A stretch of DNA of 64,000 nt from JASLQO01 sp002327525 (lineage in GTDB: Bacteria; Pseudomonadota; Gammaproteobacteria; Pseudomonadales; Azotimanducaceae): the NCBI GenBank assembly GCA_030744435.1, contig JASLQO010000031.1, positions 62,001-126,000 of the forward strand. Reading direction: 5' to 3'. The notes under the pieces are model-generated. The model was not told where the DNA came from. It did no database searches and saw nothing but the letters and a program-made list of their open reading frames with translations. Within the stretch, counting starts at the first letter, position 1; each line of letters starts with the position of its first letter. The translations under genes were made by a program, and so were the position numbers. Of this stretch, positions 34,126 to 43,110 are shown piece by piece.

Positions 34126-35337
34126 TCAGTCTTCTATCGCACTGTAGATGATGTTCTTCAACTGGCCACGGAAGTTGAAGGTCGCGGAAGGCATCAACTG
34201 GGTCATGAAGATGGCGGCGAGATCCTCTTTCGGATCGACCCAGAATATGGTCGATGCGGCACCACCCCAGTAATAGTCACCGACACCCAGCGCGCCGGTC
34301 GCAACTTCCGACAGCGACATGGCAAACCCGAGCCCAAAACCCACGCCCTCGTATGCGGTCTCAGAAAACGCGCCCTCGGCCAGCAAGCTCAGATCGCTAC
34401 CGCCGGGCAGGTGATTTTGTCGCATCATTCGCAGAGTACGCGAACCGATGACACGTTCACCTTCCAGCACACCCTCACAGCGCAGCATTTCACAGAAACG
34501 CAGGTAGTCGGCCGTGGTGCCGGTGAGGCCGCCCCCACCTGAGAAGAACGTGGGCGGTTGAAGATAGGCACTCTGTACCGGGTCATCGATCAACTCGAGA
34601 CTCTTGTCGCGCTTGCGTTCGTAGTTCGCAGCCAGCCGACCCGCCGATCCAGCCGCCACGTGAAAGGCAGTATCCGTCATACCGAGCGGCTGAAAGATGT
34701 TTTCCTCGAAATACGCATCGAGTGTTTGTCCCGACAACGCCTCCACCAGATGGCCGCAAACATCAGTAGCGTAGGAGTACAGCCAACGCTCACCCGGCTG
34801 ATAGTGAAGCGGAACCCGCGCCAACTTGTCCACGAAGGTTTCGAGCGTGGCGCCTTTGCTACGTACGACGCCCTGGCTTCGATACACTCTGTCCACGGGA
34901 TGTGCTGTCGCACCGTACGACAGGCCCGCCATGTGCATCAACAGATGGCGAAATGTCATAGGGCTGTCAGGTTCCCTCAGTTCCATGCCTTCCCCTTCAC
35001 CGGAAACATAGACCTTCTGATCCCGCCATGCCGGGATCACCCTGTGCACGGGATCATTCAGCTGAAACAAGCCGCGCTCGTAGAGCTGCATGAGTGCGAC
35101 AGAGGTTATGGGTTTGGTCATGGAGTAGATGCGAAAGATAGCGTCGTCCGTCATCAGCTTCGCTCGCTCTATGTCCATCAGCCCCAGGGAGGCGTGATAA
35201 CCCACGTGGCCATGACGCGCCACGACCACCTGACAACCCGCGATCTTCTGCGGTTCTATGTAGTTACGCATCAGGTGATCCGTGATGCGTTCGAGACGCG
35301 CAGCGGAGAAACCGGCGCGTTGCGGTGCTGTTTCCAC
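34126..35337 (-). CDS. Serine hydrolase / EstB-like beta-lactamase family
   Basis: A 403-residue class C beta-lactamase-like esterase. The S-x-x-K motif is SMTK (IYSMTKPITSVALM) and the Tyr motif is YSYATD; DYYWGGAASTIFWVDPK is the C-terminal strand that replaces the KTG region. No signal peptide is seen, so it is probably a cytosolic esterase or transesterase. GTG at 35337 follows GGAGAGAAGAGG. The C-terminal half of the chimera at 21462 belongs to the same superfamily. It faces a truncated USP gene. Confidence 0.92.
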   Translation of the reverse strand: METAPQRAGFSAARLERITDHLMRNYIEPQKIAGCQVVVARHGHVGYHASLGLMDIERAKLMTDDAIFRIYSMTKPITSVALMQLYERGLFQLNDPVHRVIPAWRDQKVYVSGEGEGMELREPDSPMTFRHLLMHMAGLSYGATAHPVDRVYRSQGVVRSKGATLETFVDKLARVPLHYQPGERWLYSYATDVCGHLVEALSGQTLDAYFEENIFQPLGMTDTAFHVAAGSAGRLAANYERKRDKSLELIDDPVQSAYLQPPTFFSGGGGLTGTTADYLRFCEMLRCEGVLEGERVIGSRTLRMMRQNHLPGGSDLSLLAEGAFSETAYEGVGFGLGFAMSLSEVATGALGVGDYYWGGAASTIFWVDPKEDLAAIFMTQLMPSATFNFRGQLKNIIYSAIED

Positions 35338-35370
35338 CCTCTTCTCTCCAAGTGTATCGGCAAGCGCTGG

Positions 35371-35766
35371 ATGTTATCGGCATTGCCCGGACAGATGCAA
35401 AACGGCGCGCCCGATGCTGAGTTGTCCATCGTCACGGTGATCCGTCCCTTGAGCTATGCCTACACGCGGGTAAAGGCGGCGTCATTCGCCCAGGCGATGC
35501 TCAACTTCGAGCAGCAGGCAGAAGTCAGCACACGCGCCCGCCTGAACGAGCTCGGTGTGAGCGTGGGTGTAGTCAAGGATCACATGCATGTCGTGTTCGG
35601 GGTACCCGGTCAGACCATTCGCTCGACGGCTGCATCGATCGGGGCCGATCTCACCGTCATCGGCTCTCACGGCCGGCACGGTCTCGGCCTGCTACTGGGC
35701 TCTACCGCCAATGCGGTTCTACACGGGGTACAGCGCGGCGTACTCACCGTATGCGTACAGGACTGA
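35371..35766 (+). pseudogene. N-terminally truncated universal stress protein
   Basis: From ATG 35371 the frame gives about 131 residues: ELSIVTVIRPLSYAYTRV, SIGADLTVIGSHGRHGLGLL and LGSTANAVLHGVQRG. It aligns with the UspA protein at 29470 from its residue 30 on, including the ATP motif, but lacks the first strand and the acidic residue that contacts adenine. The upstream open frame is the antisense of the serine hydrolase and shows no homology. Probably a relic, although a short protein could still be made. Confidence 0.6.
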
Positions 35767-35793
35767 CACCGAAGCGTCCTTTTCAGGCCGCCG

Positions 35794-36003
35794 TCAGTCC
35801 ACTTCCGGTGGGCCGTCGCGGGTTGGGAACTGACGACGCAGGTGCGCGGCGAATGCCTCGCACACAGCTAATACCGTAAAGATTCTTGTCTGCTTACTCC
35901 GTCGGGTGACCAGTGCCGCGCCGATTTGCCGTCTCGCCATGGATTCCGCCACCAGCGGAGTTTCCATCTCCACCTTATGGGGATCTTCCACCATAGCGTC
36001 TAT
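35794..36003 (-). pseudogene. CBS-domain protein, C-terminal fragment
   Basis: About 70 codons: IDAMVEDPHKVEMETPL, RRQIGAALVTRRS, VCEAFAAHLRRQFP. This is the second CBS motif and the terminal helix of two-CBS signalling proteins; the first motif is missing and upstream frames have no homology. The M at 35994 has no RBS. Its neighbours (USP, FixLJ, DksA) are typical companions of CBS proteins. Confidence 0.5.
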
Positions 36004-36467
36004 CGCAATACACGAGCAGCGTAGCCACGCACACGCCTTGCGGTCCGCACGGCGTCAATGTATGCATATATCGCACATATTTTGCCGGTCCGCCTCAACT
36101 ACGTAGATCACCGCATATGCAGCACACCTCGGACCGGCGAATATTAGCCCGTCTTCTCCAAGGATACTGAACGCAAAGATTCAGCAGACAATCGACCTCA
36201 AGCCGTCCCCGGGCTCTCCACTCCCCGATCCCCAGCTACGGGGGCGGCACATTTCTTCTCCCACGAGTCTTCTCCCACAAGCTCTTACTGTTTTCCGGCA
36301 CTTTTTTCAGCCTTCGTATCGACATGAGTCCGCGCAGCGCGAATACACCGCCCACATCGGTCCGCTCTCCACTGAGCTCCGCTGACCTGACACTGTTTTT
36401 CTGCATGCCGAATCTGGTAGCGTACCGGCCCCTATACTCCTTGCGAATGAAGCAACAGTCGTAGCCC
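36004..36467. other. Intergenic stretch without a supported gene
   Basis: No frame here resembles a protein or has a convincing RBS. It contains a 9-bp inverted repeat (36084-36138) around the palindrome CTACGTAG, and a duplicated TCTTCTCCCAC near 36260-36280. The promoter for the thiolase-like gene at 36468 should be at its right end, but no clear -35/-10 pair was seen. Confidence 0.5.
36084..36138. promoter_or_regulatory. Spaced 9-bp inverted repeat enclosing CTACGTAG
   Basis: GCCGGTCCG (36084-36092) and CGGACCGGC (36130-36138) are perfect inverted copies 37 bases apart. The enclosed sequence has the 8-bp palindrome CTACGTAG at 36099-36106. It could be a composite operator or a structured RNA; function is unknown. 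Confidence 0.35.
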
Positions 36468-37943
36468 ATGCCACCCATCGCTTTCATCGCCGGAGCCGCC
36501 CAGTCCAGCCAGCGTCGGCCCGATCAAAACATGCACCCGGCAAGGCTCATGACGGCCGCGGCCACCGCGGCTCTGGCGGATGCTGGGCTGAAGGCAGGCG
36601 ATGTGGACGCCATTGCCTGCGTCGAGCCCCTGTCGTGGGCCTACGAAGATCTGCCCGGCGTCGTGCTCGAGGAACTGGGCGCTGATGCGGACGCCCGGCG
36701 TATCTGGGTGCCGGCCGGGGGTACTTCGCCCCTGGATCTGCTCCATGAGATCACCACCGCCATCCGGCAAGGGGATGTCGGTTGCGCGCTGATCACGGGC
36801 TCCGAAGCCATGAAGACCCGCCGCTGGGCTGGCAAACAAGGTATGCGATTATCATGGCCAGAGCGTCCTGAACAACACAATCCCATGCGCGGCCAGCCGC
36901 CCCTGAGTTCCTCTCTGGAACGCCACTACGGTCTGAGCCTGCCCATTCACGTATTTCCCCTGTTCGAAAACGCTATTGGCACGGCCCACCATCGTACGGC
37001 GCAAGAACAGCGCGACGTCGCGGCGTCGATACTCGCCCGCAACGCCAGCACCGCCGCGCACAATCCGCACGCCTGGTTCCAAGATGCCCCGGATACGTCC
37101 AGCATAGCCTCGATCACGCCTGAAAACAGACTCATAGCCTATCCTTACACGAAGCGTATGAACGCCATCATGGACGTGGACCAGTGCGCCTGCGTGGTCG
37201 TCGTATCCGCAGCTTTTCTGGAAGCCCGGGGATTGCTGGACCGCGCGGCGGCGATCCTCGGCGGTGCCGGCGCGCAGGATGCCTGGTACATCAGCGAACG
37301 TCCCTCCTACGACCACTCGCCGGCCATGCAGCTGGCCTATACCACAGCGCTGGACAGGGCCGGGCTGACGCCGGACGATCTAGACGCATTCGATCTTTAC
37401 AGCTGTTTTCCAAGCGCGATCCAACTCGGGCTGACTGCACTGGGCACCCAGCACGAGGACGAGCGGGCATTTTCGCTGACCGGCGGTCTGGCCTACGCCG
37501 GCGGCCCCGGCAACGGCTACGTTCTGCACGCTCTGGCAACCGCGTTAACGCGCCTGCGAGCCAATCAGACCGAGCGAGTGCTCGTTTCCGGAATCGGTAT
37601 GGCCAACAGCAAGCACGCCGCCACGATCCTCGCTCACGCCGCGCATCGGGCCAACGACGCCAGCGGTGAAGTCAGCTATCGAGAACCCTACAAACCACCC
37701 GCGGCCAGCGTTATCGAGAAGGCCGATGGCAATGCATCTATCGTGACCTGGACCGTCGAATACGACCGTCAGGGCGATCCGGCACGGGTCATACTCCTGC
37801 TCGACCTGGAATCGGGCGAACGAGCCATCGCAACTGCCGACAACACGGCACAAATGGCGAACCAACTCCTCGCACGAGATCCCATCGGCCGAACCGGTTC
37901 TGTGCTGTACGACGCGGGACGAAACATCTTCCGGTTCTCCTGA
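36468..37943 (+). CDS. Thiolase-like protein with C-terminal OB-fold (SCP-x/acetyl-CoA acetyltransferase family)
   Basis: A 491-residue thiolase-superfamily protein: FIAGAAQSSQRRPDQNMHP at the start, TAAATAALADAGLKAGDVDA, then WVPAGGTSPLDLLHEITTAI where catalytic thiolases have their nucleophilic Cys. No Cys is present there. The C-terminal lobe has FDLYSCFPSAIQLGL and GGLAYAGGPGNGYVLHAL, followed by a domain of about 90 residues rich in beta strands. It belongs to the non-condensing SCP-x thiolase-like group; the reaction is unknown. The start is the only ATG near the family N-terminus. It precedes the PHA operon by about 100 bases. Confidence 0.85.
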   Translation: MPPIAFIAGAAQSSQRRPDQNMHPARLMTAAATAALADAGLKAGDVDAIACVEPLSWAYEDLPGVVLEELGADADARRIWVPAGGTSPLDLLHEITTAIRQGDVGCALITGSEAMKTRRWAGKQGMRLSWPERPEQHNPMRGQPPLSSSLERHYGLSLPIHVFPLFENAIGTAHHRTAQEQRDVAASILARNASTAAHNPHAWFQDAPDTSSIASITPENRLIAYPYTKRMNAIMDVDQCACVVVVSAAFLEARGLLDRAAAILGGAGAQDAWYISERPSYDHSPAMQLAYTTALDRAGLTPDDLDAFDLYSCFPSAIQLGLTALGTQHEDERAFSLTGGLAYAGGPGNGYVLHALATALTRLRANQTERVLVSGIGMANSKHAATILAHAAHRANDASGEVSYREPYKPPAASVIEKADGNASIVTWTVEYDRQGDPARVILLLDLESGERAIATADNTAQMANQLLARDPIGRTGSVLYDAGRNIFRFS

Positions 37944-38039
37944 GGTTCAATGAGCCTCCGATTGATCGTCTCCCTGTGCCAGCATTAGCATGAGAGTGAA
38001 GTCCATTGATAGGGCACAGACCATGAGGAAAGCACGATT

Positions 38040-38429
38040 ATGAGTGAGAAGCGATCAAAAGATCCGGGAGAAGTCTTCCGCGAACTCGTCACCGAATGGG
38101 AGCGCGGTTTCGACCAGCTAGCAAATTCGCTGATGGGTACCGAGAACTTCAGTCGTTCCATGAACCAGATGCAGGATGTACAGATGGCCGTGCGCGGCGC
38201 ATTTCGCGAGTTCATGACGGATAATCTGACCAACGCCAATATGCCCACCCGTGACGACGTGGTACAGATCGCGCAGAGCCTCAAGAGCCTCGAAAAACGC
38301 ATGGAGCGTATCGAAACTCTGTTGCAGGGCATGACGTCCAACAGCGACCCGGAGGCCATCCCACCCCGTGGCGGTCCGCCGCGCACCAAACGTCCGCCCA
38401 GTGAGACAGGCGCGGAAGCCAATCCATGA
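38040..38429 (+). CDS. phaE: Short PhaE-like PHA synthase subunit
   Basis: A 129-residue protein beginning with DPGEVFRELVTEWERGFDQL and having a helical segment (VVQIAQSLKSLEKRMERIET) with a Pro-rich tail. The layout matches the C-terminal part of PhaE/PHA synthase subunit proteins, but true PhaE is about 350 residues. It lies directly before phaC with an ATGA overlap (38426-38429), which supports the assignment. It may help PhaC multimerise on the granule. GAGGAAAG precedes the ATG. Confidence 0.72.
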   Translation: MSEKRSKDPGEVFRELVTEWERGFDQLANSLMGTENFSRSMNQMQDVQMAVRGAFREFMTDNLTNANMPTRDDVVQIAQSLKSLEKRMERIETLLQGMTSNSDPEAIPPRGGPPRTKRPPSETGAEANP

Positions 38430-39508
38430 GCAATTCGAATCAGCAGGCCAAAGAAGATCTCGGTACGCGCGTGCAGGCGATGGTGAAGCGCGCTATCCAG
38501 CGCAACGTAAAGGGTCTCGAGTTCATTAGCGCACCAAAAGCACCGGTTGGTCTCACGCCCAAGGACATTATCTACAAACGCGGCACACTTAGGCTTTATC
38601 ACTACCATCCGCTTTCGCACGAGGTGTACCGTGTGCCGGTGTTGCTCGTCATGGCCACCACCAACAAGGCGTTCGTGTTCGATCTCGCCCCCGGACAGAG
38701 TATGGTGGAATACCTCCTCAAGTCCGGTTTTGACGTTTTCGTCATCGATTGGGAACCACCGACCATCGGCGAACGCGGCCTTACCCTTGAGGACTACACG
38801 CAGGATTTCATTCCGGCCTGCGTGGACAAGGTAAACCAGACCACCGGCGAGCCGGATCTCTCCATCATCGGCTACTGTGCCGGCGGCATGCTATCGACGA
38901 TATACGCCGCCACGCATACCGACGGTCCGCTCAAGAATCTGGTCTGCCTCACGACACCGATCAATTTCCACGCCATGGGCCTGACGCAGGTTTGGCAGGA
39001 TAAGCGTTATTTCGATGTCGACAGGCTGGTAGATACCCTTGGAATCATTCCCGCCGATATCGTGACCCAGGGATTCGAGATGCAGAGGCCCGCGCAGCGC
39101 ATTGCTGGTCAGTTGCGGGTGTGGGAACAGATGTGGAATGACGAGTTCGTCAAGTCCTTTCGTGCTTTTGAACGTTGGGGGAACGAGACCCTGCCGCTTC
39201 CCGGTGAATACATGCGCGAGATGACAAAAGAACTACTCTGGGACAACAAGCTCTACAAAGGCGAGCTGCGCGCGGGCGGCAAGGTCGCGAACCTCGCCAA
39301 CATAGAGGTGCCGGTCCTGAGTGTGGTCGCCGAGCACGACCACCTCGTGCCCTTTGAGGCCAGCAAGCCGCTGCTGGAGCTCGTGGGCTCCGATGACAAG
39401 GAAGAGATTCTTCTCAACGGGGGACACGTCAGCCTCATCGCCGGTCCCAACGCCATTCGTCGAATGTGGCCCAGGCTCAATGCCTGGTTGTCGGAGCGCA
39501 GTGTATGA
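38426..39508 (+). CDS. phaC: Class III poly(3-hydroxyalkanoate) synthase
   Basis: A 360-residue PhaC of class III length. The lipase-like box is IIGYCAGGM (nucleophile Cys151), the Asp is in VAEHDHLVP and the His in NGGHVSLIAGP. FVIDWEPPTIGERGLTLEDY and TPINFHAMGL are typical class III blocks. It polymerises hydroxyacyl-CoA into storage polyester, linking with the acyl-CoA enzymes in this window. It overlaps phaE and the following GNAT gene by four bases each. Confidence 0.95.
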   Translation: MSNSNQQAKEDLGTRVQAMVKRAIQRNVKGLEFISAPKAPVGLTPKDIIYKRGTLRLYHYHPLSHEVYRVPVLLVMATTNKAFVFDLAPGQSMVEYLLKSGFDVFVIDWEPPTIGERGLTLEDYTQDFIPACVDKVNQTTGEPDLSIIGYCAGGMLSTIYAATHTDGPLKNLVCLTTPINFHAMGLTQVWQDKRYFDVDRLVDTLGIIPADIVTQGFEMQRPAQRIAGQLRVWEQMWNDEFVKSFRAFERWGNETLPLPGEYMREMTKELLWDNKLYKGELRAGGKVANLANIEVPVLSVVAEHDHLVPFEASKPLLELVGSDDKEEILLNGGHVSLIAGPNAIRRMWPRLNAWLSERSV

Positions 39509-40095
39509 ACGACCGTCTGTCACGTTATCCCCGAAGTGCCGGCCTCGATGAGGCCGATGTTCAACTGCGGCTGATGCAAGCCGGGGACGAGCCCGGTGTC
39601 GCTGCGTTCGCCGCCGAGTTGCCCACTCATGACCTGCTGTTTCTGCGTCGTGACATCACCGTGCCGAAGGTATTGTCTGCATGGATCGAAGAACTGCAGG
39701 CCGGTACCATTACCAGCCTCGTCGCCATGCAGGGCGACGAGGTGGTCGGCTGCACGGCCGTGGTCGTCGATCCGCGCTCCTGGTCGCCGCACGTGGGCGA
39801 ATTGCGTGTGTTGCTTGCCCGGTCGATGCGCGAGAAGGGCCTCGGCCGCGTACTGATTCAGGAGAGCTTCGCCCTGGCACTCTCGCTCGGGCTTGAGAAA
39901 CTCACCGCCCAGATGACCGCCGATCAGCAGGCGGCCATAGCGGTTTTCGAAGGGATGGGCTTTCGGGCCGAGGCGCTGCTTCGCGATCATGTGCGAGACC
40001 GCCAGAATGTGAAGCACGACATCGTCATTCTGAGCCACGATGTCGCCGACTTTCAGGCGAAACTCGAGCAATATGGTCTGAACGACGCTTTCTGA
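39505..40095 (+). CDS. GNAT family acetyltransferase
   Basis: A 196-residue protein with a GNAT core: LRLMQAGDEPGVAAFAAELP, LVAMQGDEVVGCTAVVVDPR, HVGELRVLLARSMREKGLGR (acetyl-CoA pyrophosphate loop R-x-x-G-x-G/A) and AVFEGMGFRAEALLRDHV. It overlaps phaC in an ATGA, so it is part of the PHA operon. A role in protein or metabolite acetylation linked to PHA control is possible but not evident. Confidence 0.85.
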   Translation: MNDRLSRYPRSAGLDEADVQLRLMQAGDEPGVAAFAAELPTHDLLFLRRDITVPKVLSAWIEELQAGTITSLVAMQGDEVVGCTAVVVDPRSWSPHVGELRVLLARSMREKGLGRVLIQESFALALSLGLEKLTAQMTADQQAAIAVFEGMGFRAEALLRDHVRDRQNVKHDIVILSHDVADFQAKLEQYGLNDAF

Positions 40096-40107
40096 GAACC
40101 GGCGCGC

Positions 40108-40566
40108 TCAATGCGGACGCGCTAGCAGATGTTGTCCCAGCAGATCCTTTCCATAGTCGTTTCCATTGGGCACGCGCACGACCGTGTGTACATGATCGCA
40201 GCACGGCACACGAGGACCATCCAGCACAACGGGTGACTGATGGTCGTACTCGATCATTACTATGGGTGAATGGATGCGGTAGTAGAACACTGCGTCAGGT
40301 TGCGTTCCGCCCACCCACGCAAACCATGTGTCGTCCCGGTGACTGACGATTTCCGTCAGTTTCATCTCGGCATCGCCGACACGCATCCGGCCTGTGTAGA
40401 GGCTGATCAGATCGGCCGCGAGCCCGCGCTGCCGCTCATCGAGCGCCGCCAGAGGCAAGCGAGGGTATTGGACTATTGCATTGTCCTGAAAGAGTTCACC
40501 GCGATTGTAGTTCTCCGGCTTCTCGGCACGAATGACGGCTCGCACGCGTTGCGCTGGCGGGGTGGA
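40108..40566 (-). pseudogene. DUF3500 protein, C-terminal part only
   Basis: About 152 codons: RAVIRAEKPENYNRGELFQD, RMRVGDAEMKLTEIVSH, FAWVGGTQPDAVFYYRIHS, PNGNDYGKDLLGQH. These are the conserved C-terminal blocks of the DUF3500 family (normally about 300 residues). Homology ends at about 40566, where it meets the IS256 remnant; the N-terminal half is gone. It was probably truncated by transposon-linked recombination. Confidence 0.75.
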
Positions 40567-40585
40567 TGCTGATGAGAAACGAGAT

Positions 40586-41161
40586 GAGCCGGGGTGTTCC
40601 GTCTCTCTATCCGAGGCCGAAGTCCACTGGAGAGCATTCCTGTTAGATCTGAAAGATCGTAGCCTGCATAGTATCGAGCTGATGGTCAGTGACGCGCTTG
40701 AGGGTTTACAGGCCGCCCGTAAAGCCGTGTTCGGCAGTGTTCCGGCACAGGCCATTCCATCTGCAACACAATACAGGCCAGTACGTGCCGCCCCAGGGCA
40801 TGCGATCTGCCGTCGCTGCGGATATCCGTTCCATCTTCAACGCACCGGATCAGGAAGAAGCCAAGCATCTGCCGGGTAAGTTCCTGCAGCGCTACCGAAA
40901 GAGCGCTCCAAAACTGGTTAGCTGGGCCGAGAAGAACCTGCCTGAAAGCTTTACCGTGTTCAGCTTTCCGGCGACACACCGGAGACGGGGCGTACAACAA
41001 ATCTCGTGCAGCGGCTCAATGAAGAAATCCGGCGCCATACACCAGTGGCGAGGCTGTTTCCGAATGAGGCTTCCTACTTGTGTCTGGTGTCGGCTGTGTT
41101 CAACGAGATCGCCGAGGACTGGCAGACGGCGGACAAGCGCTGTCTGACGTTCAGCGACTAA
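40586..41161 (+). mobile_element. Degenerate IS256-family transposase remnant
   Basis: The C-terminal half of an IS256-family (mutator-type DDE) transposase in three frames: CSVSLSEAEVHWRAFLLDL and VSDALEGLQAARKAVFGSVP; then FHLQHNTGQYVPPQGMRS and PESFTVFSFPATHRRR; then TNLVQRLNEEIRR and NEIAEDWQTADKRCL, ending with TAA at 41159-41161. Two frameshifts plus loss of the N-terminal half make it inactive. The sequence just after (around 41185-41207, GAATTTACAGAACAGG) may be its right inverted repeat; no left end is found. Confidence 0.85.
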
Positions 41162-41313
41162 CATGCTGTCAGGGGTTAACTGAATTTACAGAACAGGTGT
41201 TGCTTAATCCAGAATCCCAGTTCTTATGGTACACAGCACCAGAAGCGACATGAACCGTCGCCCGCTTTGCTCGCAGAAGAGTCTACCGCTGCGCAATAGC
41301 CGTCTCATCGCCT

Positions 41314-42516
41314 CTATGAAGGTGTTCGCTGGGCAGGTGCCCCGGCCGCATCCAGCGCGTTGTAGCGGAACAACCAGTCGAGTCGTCTGCCGGAGGCACG
41401 CTTGGCCGCGCGATTGCGGGCCCATGCCTTCACCCCGGTCATGTGAAACACTGTCGCATTGCGCCGCGACCCGTTCTGGATAGCGGCGGTGCGTTCCATG
41501 CGCAGGTCCTCATAGCGCTTGAGTTGTGCCTCCACGGTACCCGCCTGCCGGAGCAGCGAAGCAAGCACCGCAGCGTCCTCGATGGCCATGGCGGCTCCCT
41601 GGGCTAGAAACGGCAGCGTCGGATGACAGGCATCTCCGAGTAACGTAATTCTGCCCCGGCTCCACTGTAACATCGGAGGCCGGTCGTAGAGCGCGGTCTT
41701 GAACAGCGCATCCCGATCGATGTTGTCGATCAGACTCTGGACTTCGTCGTGCCAGCCGGCGAAGTCATTCTTCAGTTCAGCGAGATCGCCCCGTTCGCTC
41801 CACGACTCAACTTCCCAGCCCTGTTTCTCTACCACACACACACAATTCACGAGTTCGCCTCGGCGCAGATAGTAGTGTACGAAGTGCTTGTGCGGTCCCC
41901 ACCAGACGGTCGCCTTGGGTTTGATCAGCGCCGCCGGCAGACGCTCCACCGGTACCAGCCCCCGCCACGCGACATTGCCTGTAAAAGCCGGGGATTCGGA
42001 TCCGAACAGCGCCTCGCGCACCACTGACTTGATGCCATCGGCGCCGACGAGCACATCTCCTGTAATGCGCTCTTCGCCAACCGTGACGCACACGCGTTCA
42101 TCGTCCTGTTCAACCGCCTCGACCGGCGCATGCGTACTGAGCTCGATGCCCGGATGTTCGCTGGCAGCATCTAGCAGAACCCTCATCAGATCTGCCCGAT
42201 GGATGTGGAAATACGGAAAGCCGTACTTCTCAAGCACCGCATCGCCCAGGTCGTTTTCACCGATCACCGTGCCGCGCTTCCAGTGGCGCATCTGAGTACC
42301 ATCCGGCAGGAAGGCAACGGAGCGCAGTGGCTCCTCGAGCCCGAGGTCAATCAGCACGCGCGTACAGTTGGGTGCCAGTTGGAGACCGGCCCCCACTTCG
42401 CCAAACACCTCGGCCTGCTCAAACACACGAACGTCGAACCCCCGGCCGGCAAGTGTGAGTGCCGCACTCATGCCGCCGATACCTCCTCCGGCGATCAATA
42501 TGGTCTTTTCACTCAT
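41314..42516 (-). CDS. FAD-dependent aromatic monooxygenase (salicylate / 3-hydroxybenzoate hydroxylase type)
   Basis: A 400-residue class A flavoprotein monooxygenase: ILIAGGGIGGMSAALTLAG (FAD Rossmann), FGEVGAGLQLAPNCTRVL, DVLVGADGIKSVVRE (DG motif) and GRITLLGDACHPTLPFLAQG (GD motif). It would use NADH and oxygen to hydroxylate an aromatic acid. Closest in layout to 3-hydroxybenzoate 6-hydroxylase and salicylate hydroxylase. No ring-cleavage gene is next to it; the neighbours are an IS remnant and a decayed deacetylase gene. Confidence 0.92.
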   Translation of the reverse strand: MSEKTILIAGGGIGGMSAALTLAGRGFDVRVFEQAEVFGEVGAGLQLAPNCTRVLIDLGLEEPLRSVAFLPDGTQMRHWKRGTVIGENDLGDAVLEKYGFPYFHIHRADLMRVLLDAASEHPGIELSTHAPVEAVEQDDERVCVTVGEERITGDVLVGADGIKSVVREALFGSESPAFTGNVAWRGLVPVERLPAALIKPKATVWWGPHKHFVHYYLRRGELVNCVCVVEKQGWEVESWSERGDLAELKNDFAGWHDEVQSLIDNIDRDALFKTALYDRPPMLQWSRGRITLLGDACHPTLPFLAQGAAMAIEDAAVLASLLRQAGTVEAQLKRYEDLRMERTAAIQNGSRRNATVFHMTGVKAWARNRAAKRASGRRLDWLFRYNALDAAGAPAQRTPS

Positions 42517-42687
42517 CGAAACAACTCACTCCGCGCTGTGTTACCTTGTTCGCGGCCACTATCATATGTCTATGTTAATTACGCCTGTTTGTCCGAAGGG
42601 AAAACAGCGTTCGTGGGCTCGAACTCGACGCGCATCGGACGCGGTGTGCAAGGCACCAGTTTCGCTCTCGACACGAGATTTCTCCCC

Positions 42688-43110
42688 ATGGGCAGAATAA
42701 CGCTGACCATCGACAACGGGCCGGATCCACACGAAACGCCACTCATTCTCGACATGCTCCATCATCGGCAGATACCGGCTCACTTCTTCGTTGTCGGCAT
42801 GCAGGCAGCCCACCCTGACGGGCTGGCGCTGCTCGAACGCATAACGGATGAAGGGCACGTGGTCGGCAATCACACCTGGTCTCACCGAACACCATTCGGT
42901 GAGAACGTTTATCCGAGTGCTGTGAGTGAGGAGGTGCAACGCACCGCCGACTTGCTAGCCCCTACGGTGGCACACCGCCACTGTTTCGACCTTTCGGTGG
43001 CGGTGGGCGCCTGGACCGGTGCCTGTTCTCCCGTGCATTGATTGCGCATCTGTGCGAGCAAGGGTTTTCGTGTGCGTTGTGGAATGTCGTCCCGCGTGAT
43101 TAGGAAAATC
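42688..43110 (+). pseudogene. Broken polysaccharide deacetylase
   Basis: The first part reads ITLTIDNGPDPHETPLILDM, HFFVVGMQAAHPDG and EGHVVGNHTWSHRTPFG, including the D-N/D and H-x(3-4)-H metal motifs of family 4 carbohydrate esterases (TIDNGPD, NHTWSH). Near 42972 homology changes frame (PPLFRPFGGGGRLDRCLFS, FSCALWNVVPRD) and stops at a TAG where Trp is usual; weak traces may continue to about 43200. A pseudogene with at least one frameshift and a nonsense codon. Confidence 0.65.

Noticed and set aside
34558..35370. Upstream extension of the second USP frame
   Set aside because: It is antisense to the serine hydrolase gene and shows no similarity to USP N-termini.
36236..36487. Minus-strand frame of 83 codons
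   Set aside because: No RBS, no known motif, and it overlaps the start of the thiolase-like gene on the other strand.
42199..42687. Upstream extension of the deacetylase frame
   Set aside because: It is antisense to the FAD monooxygenase gene and then non-coding; deacetylase similarity begins at 42688.
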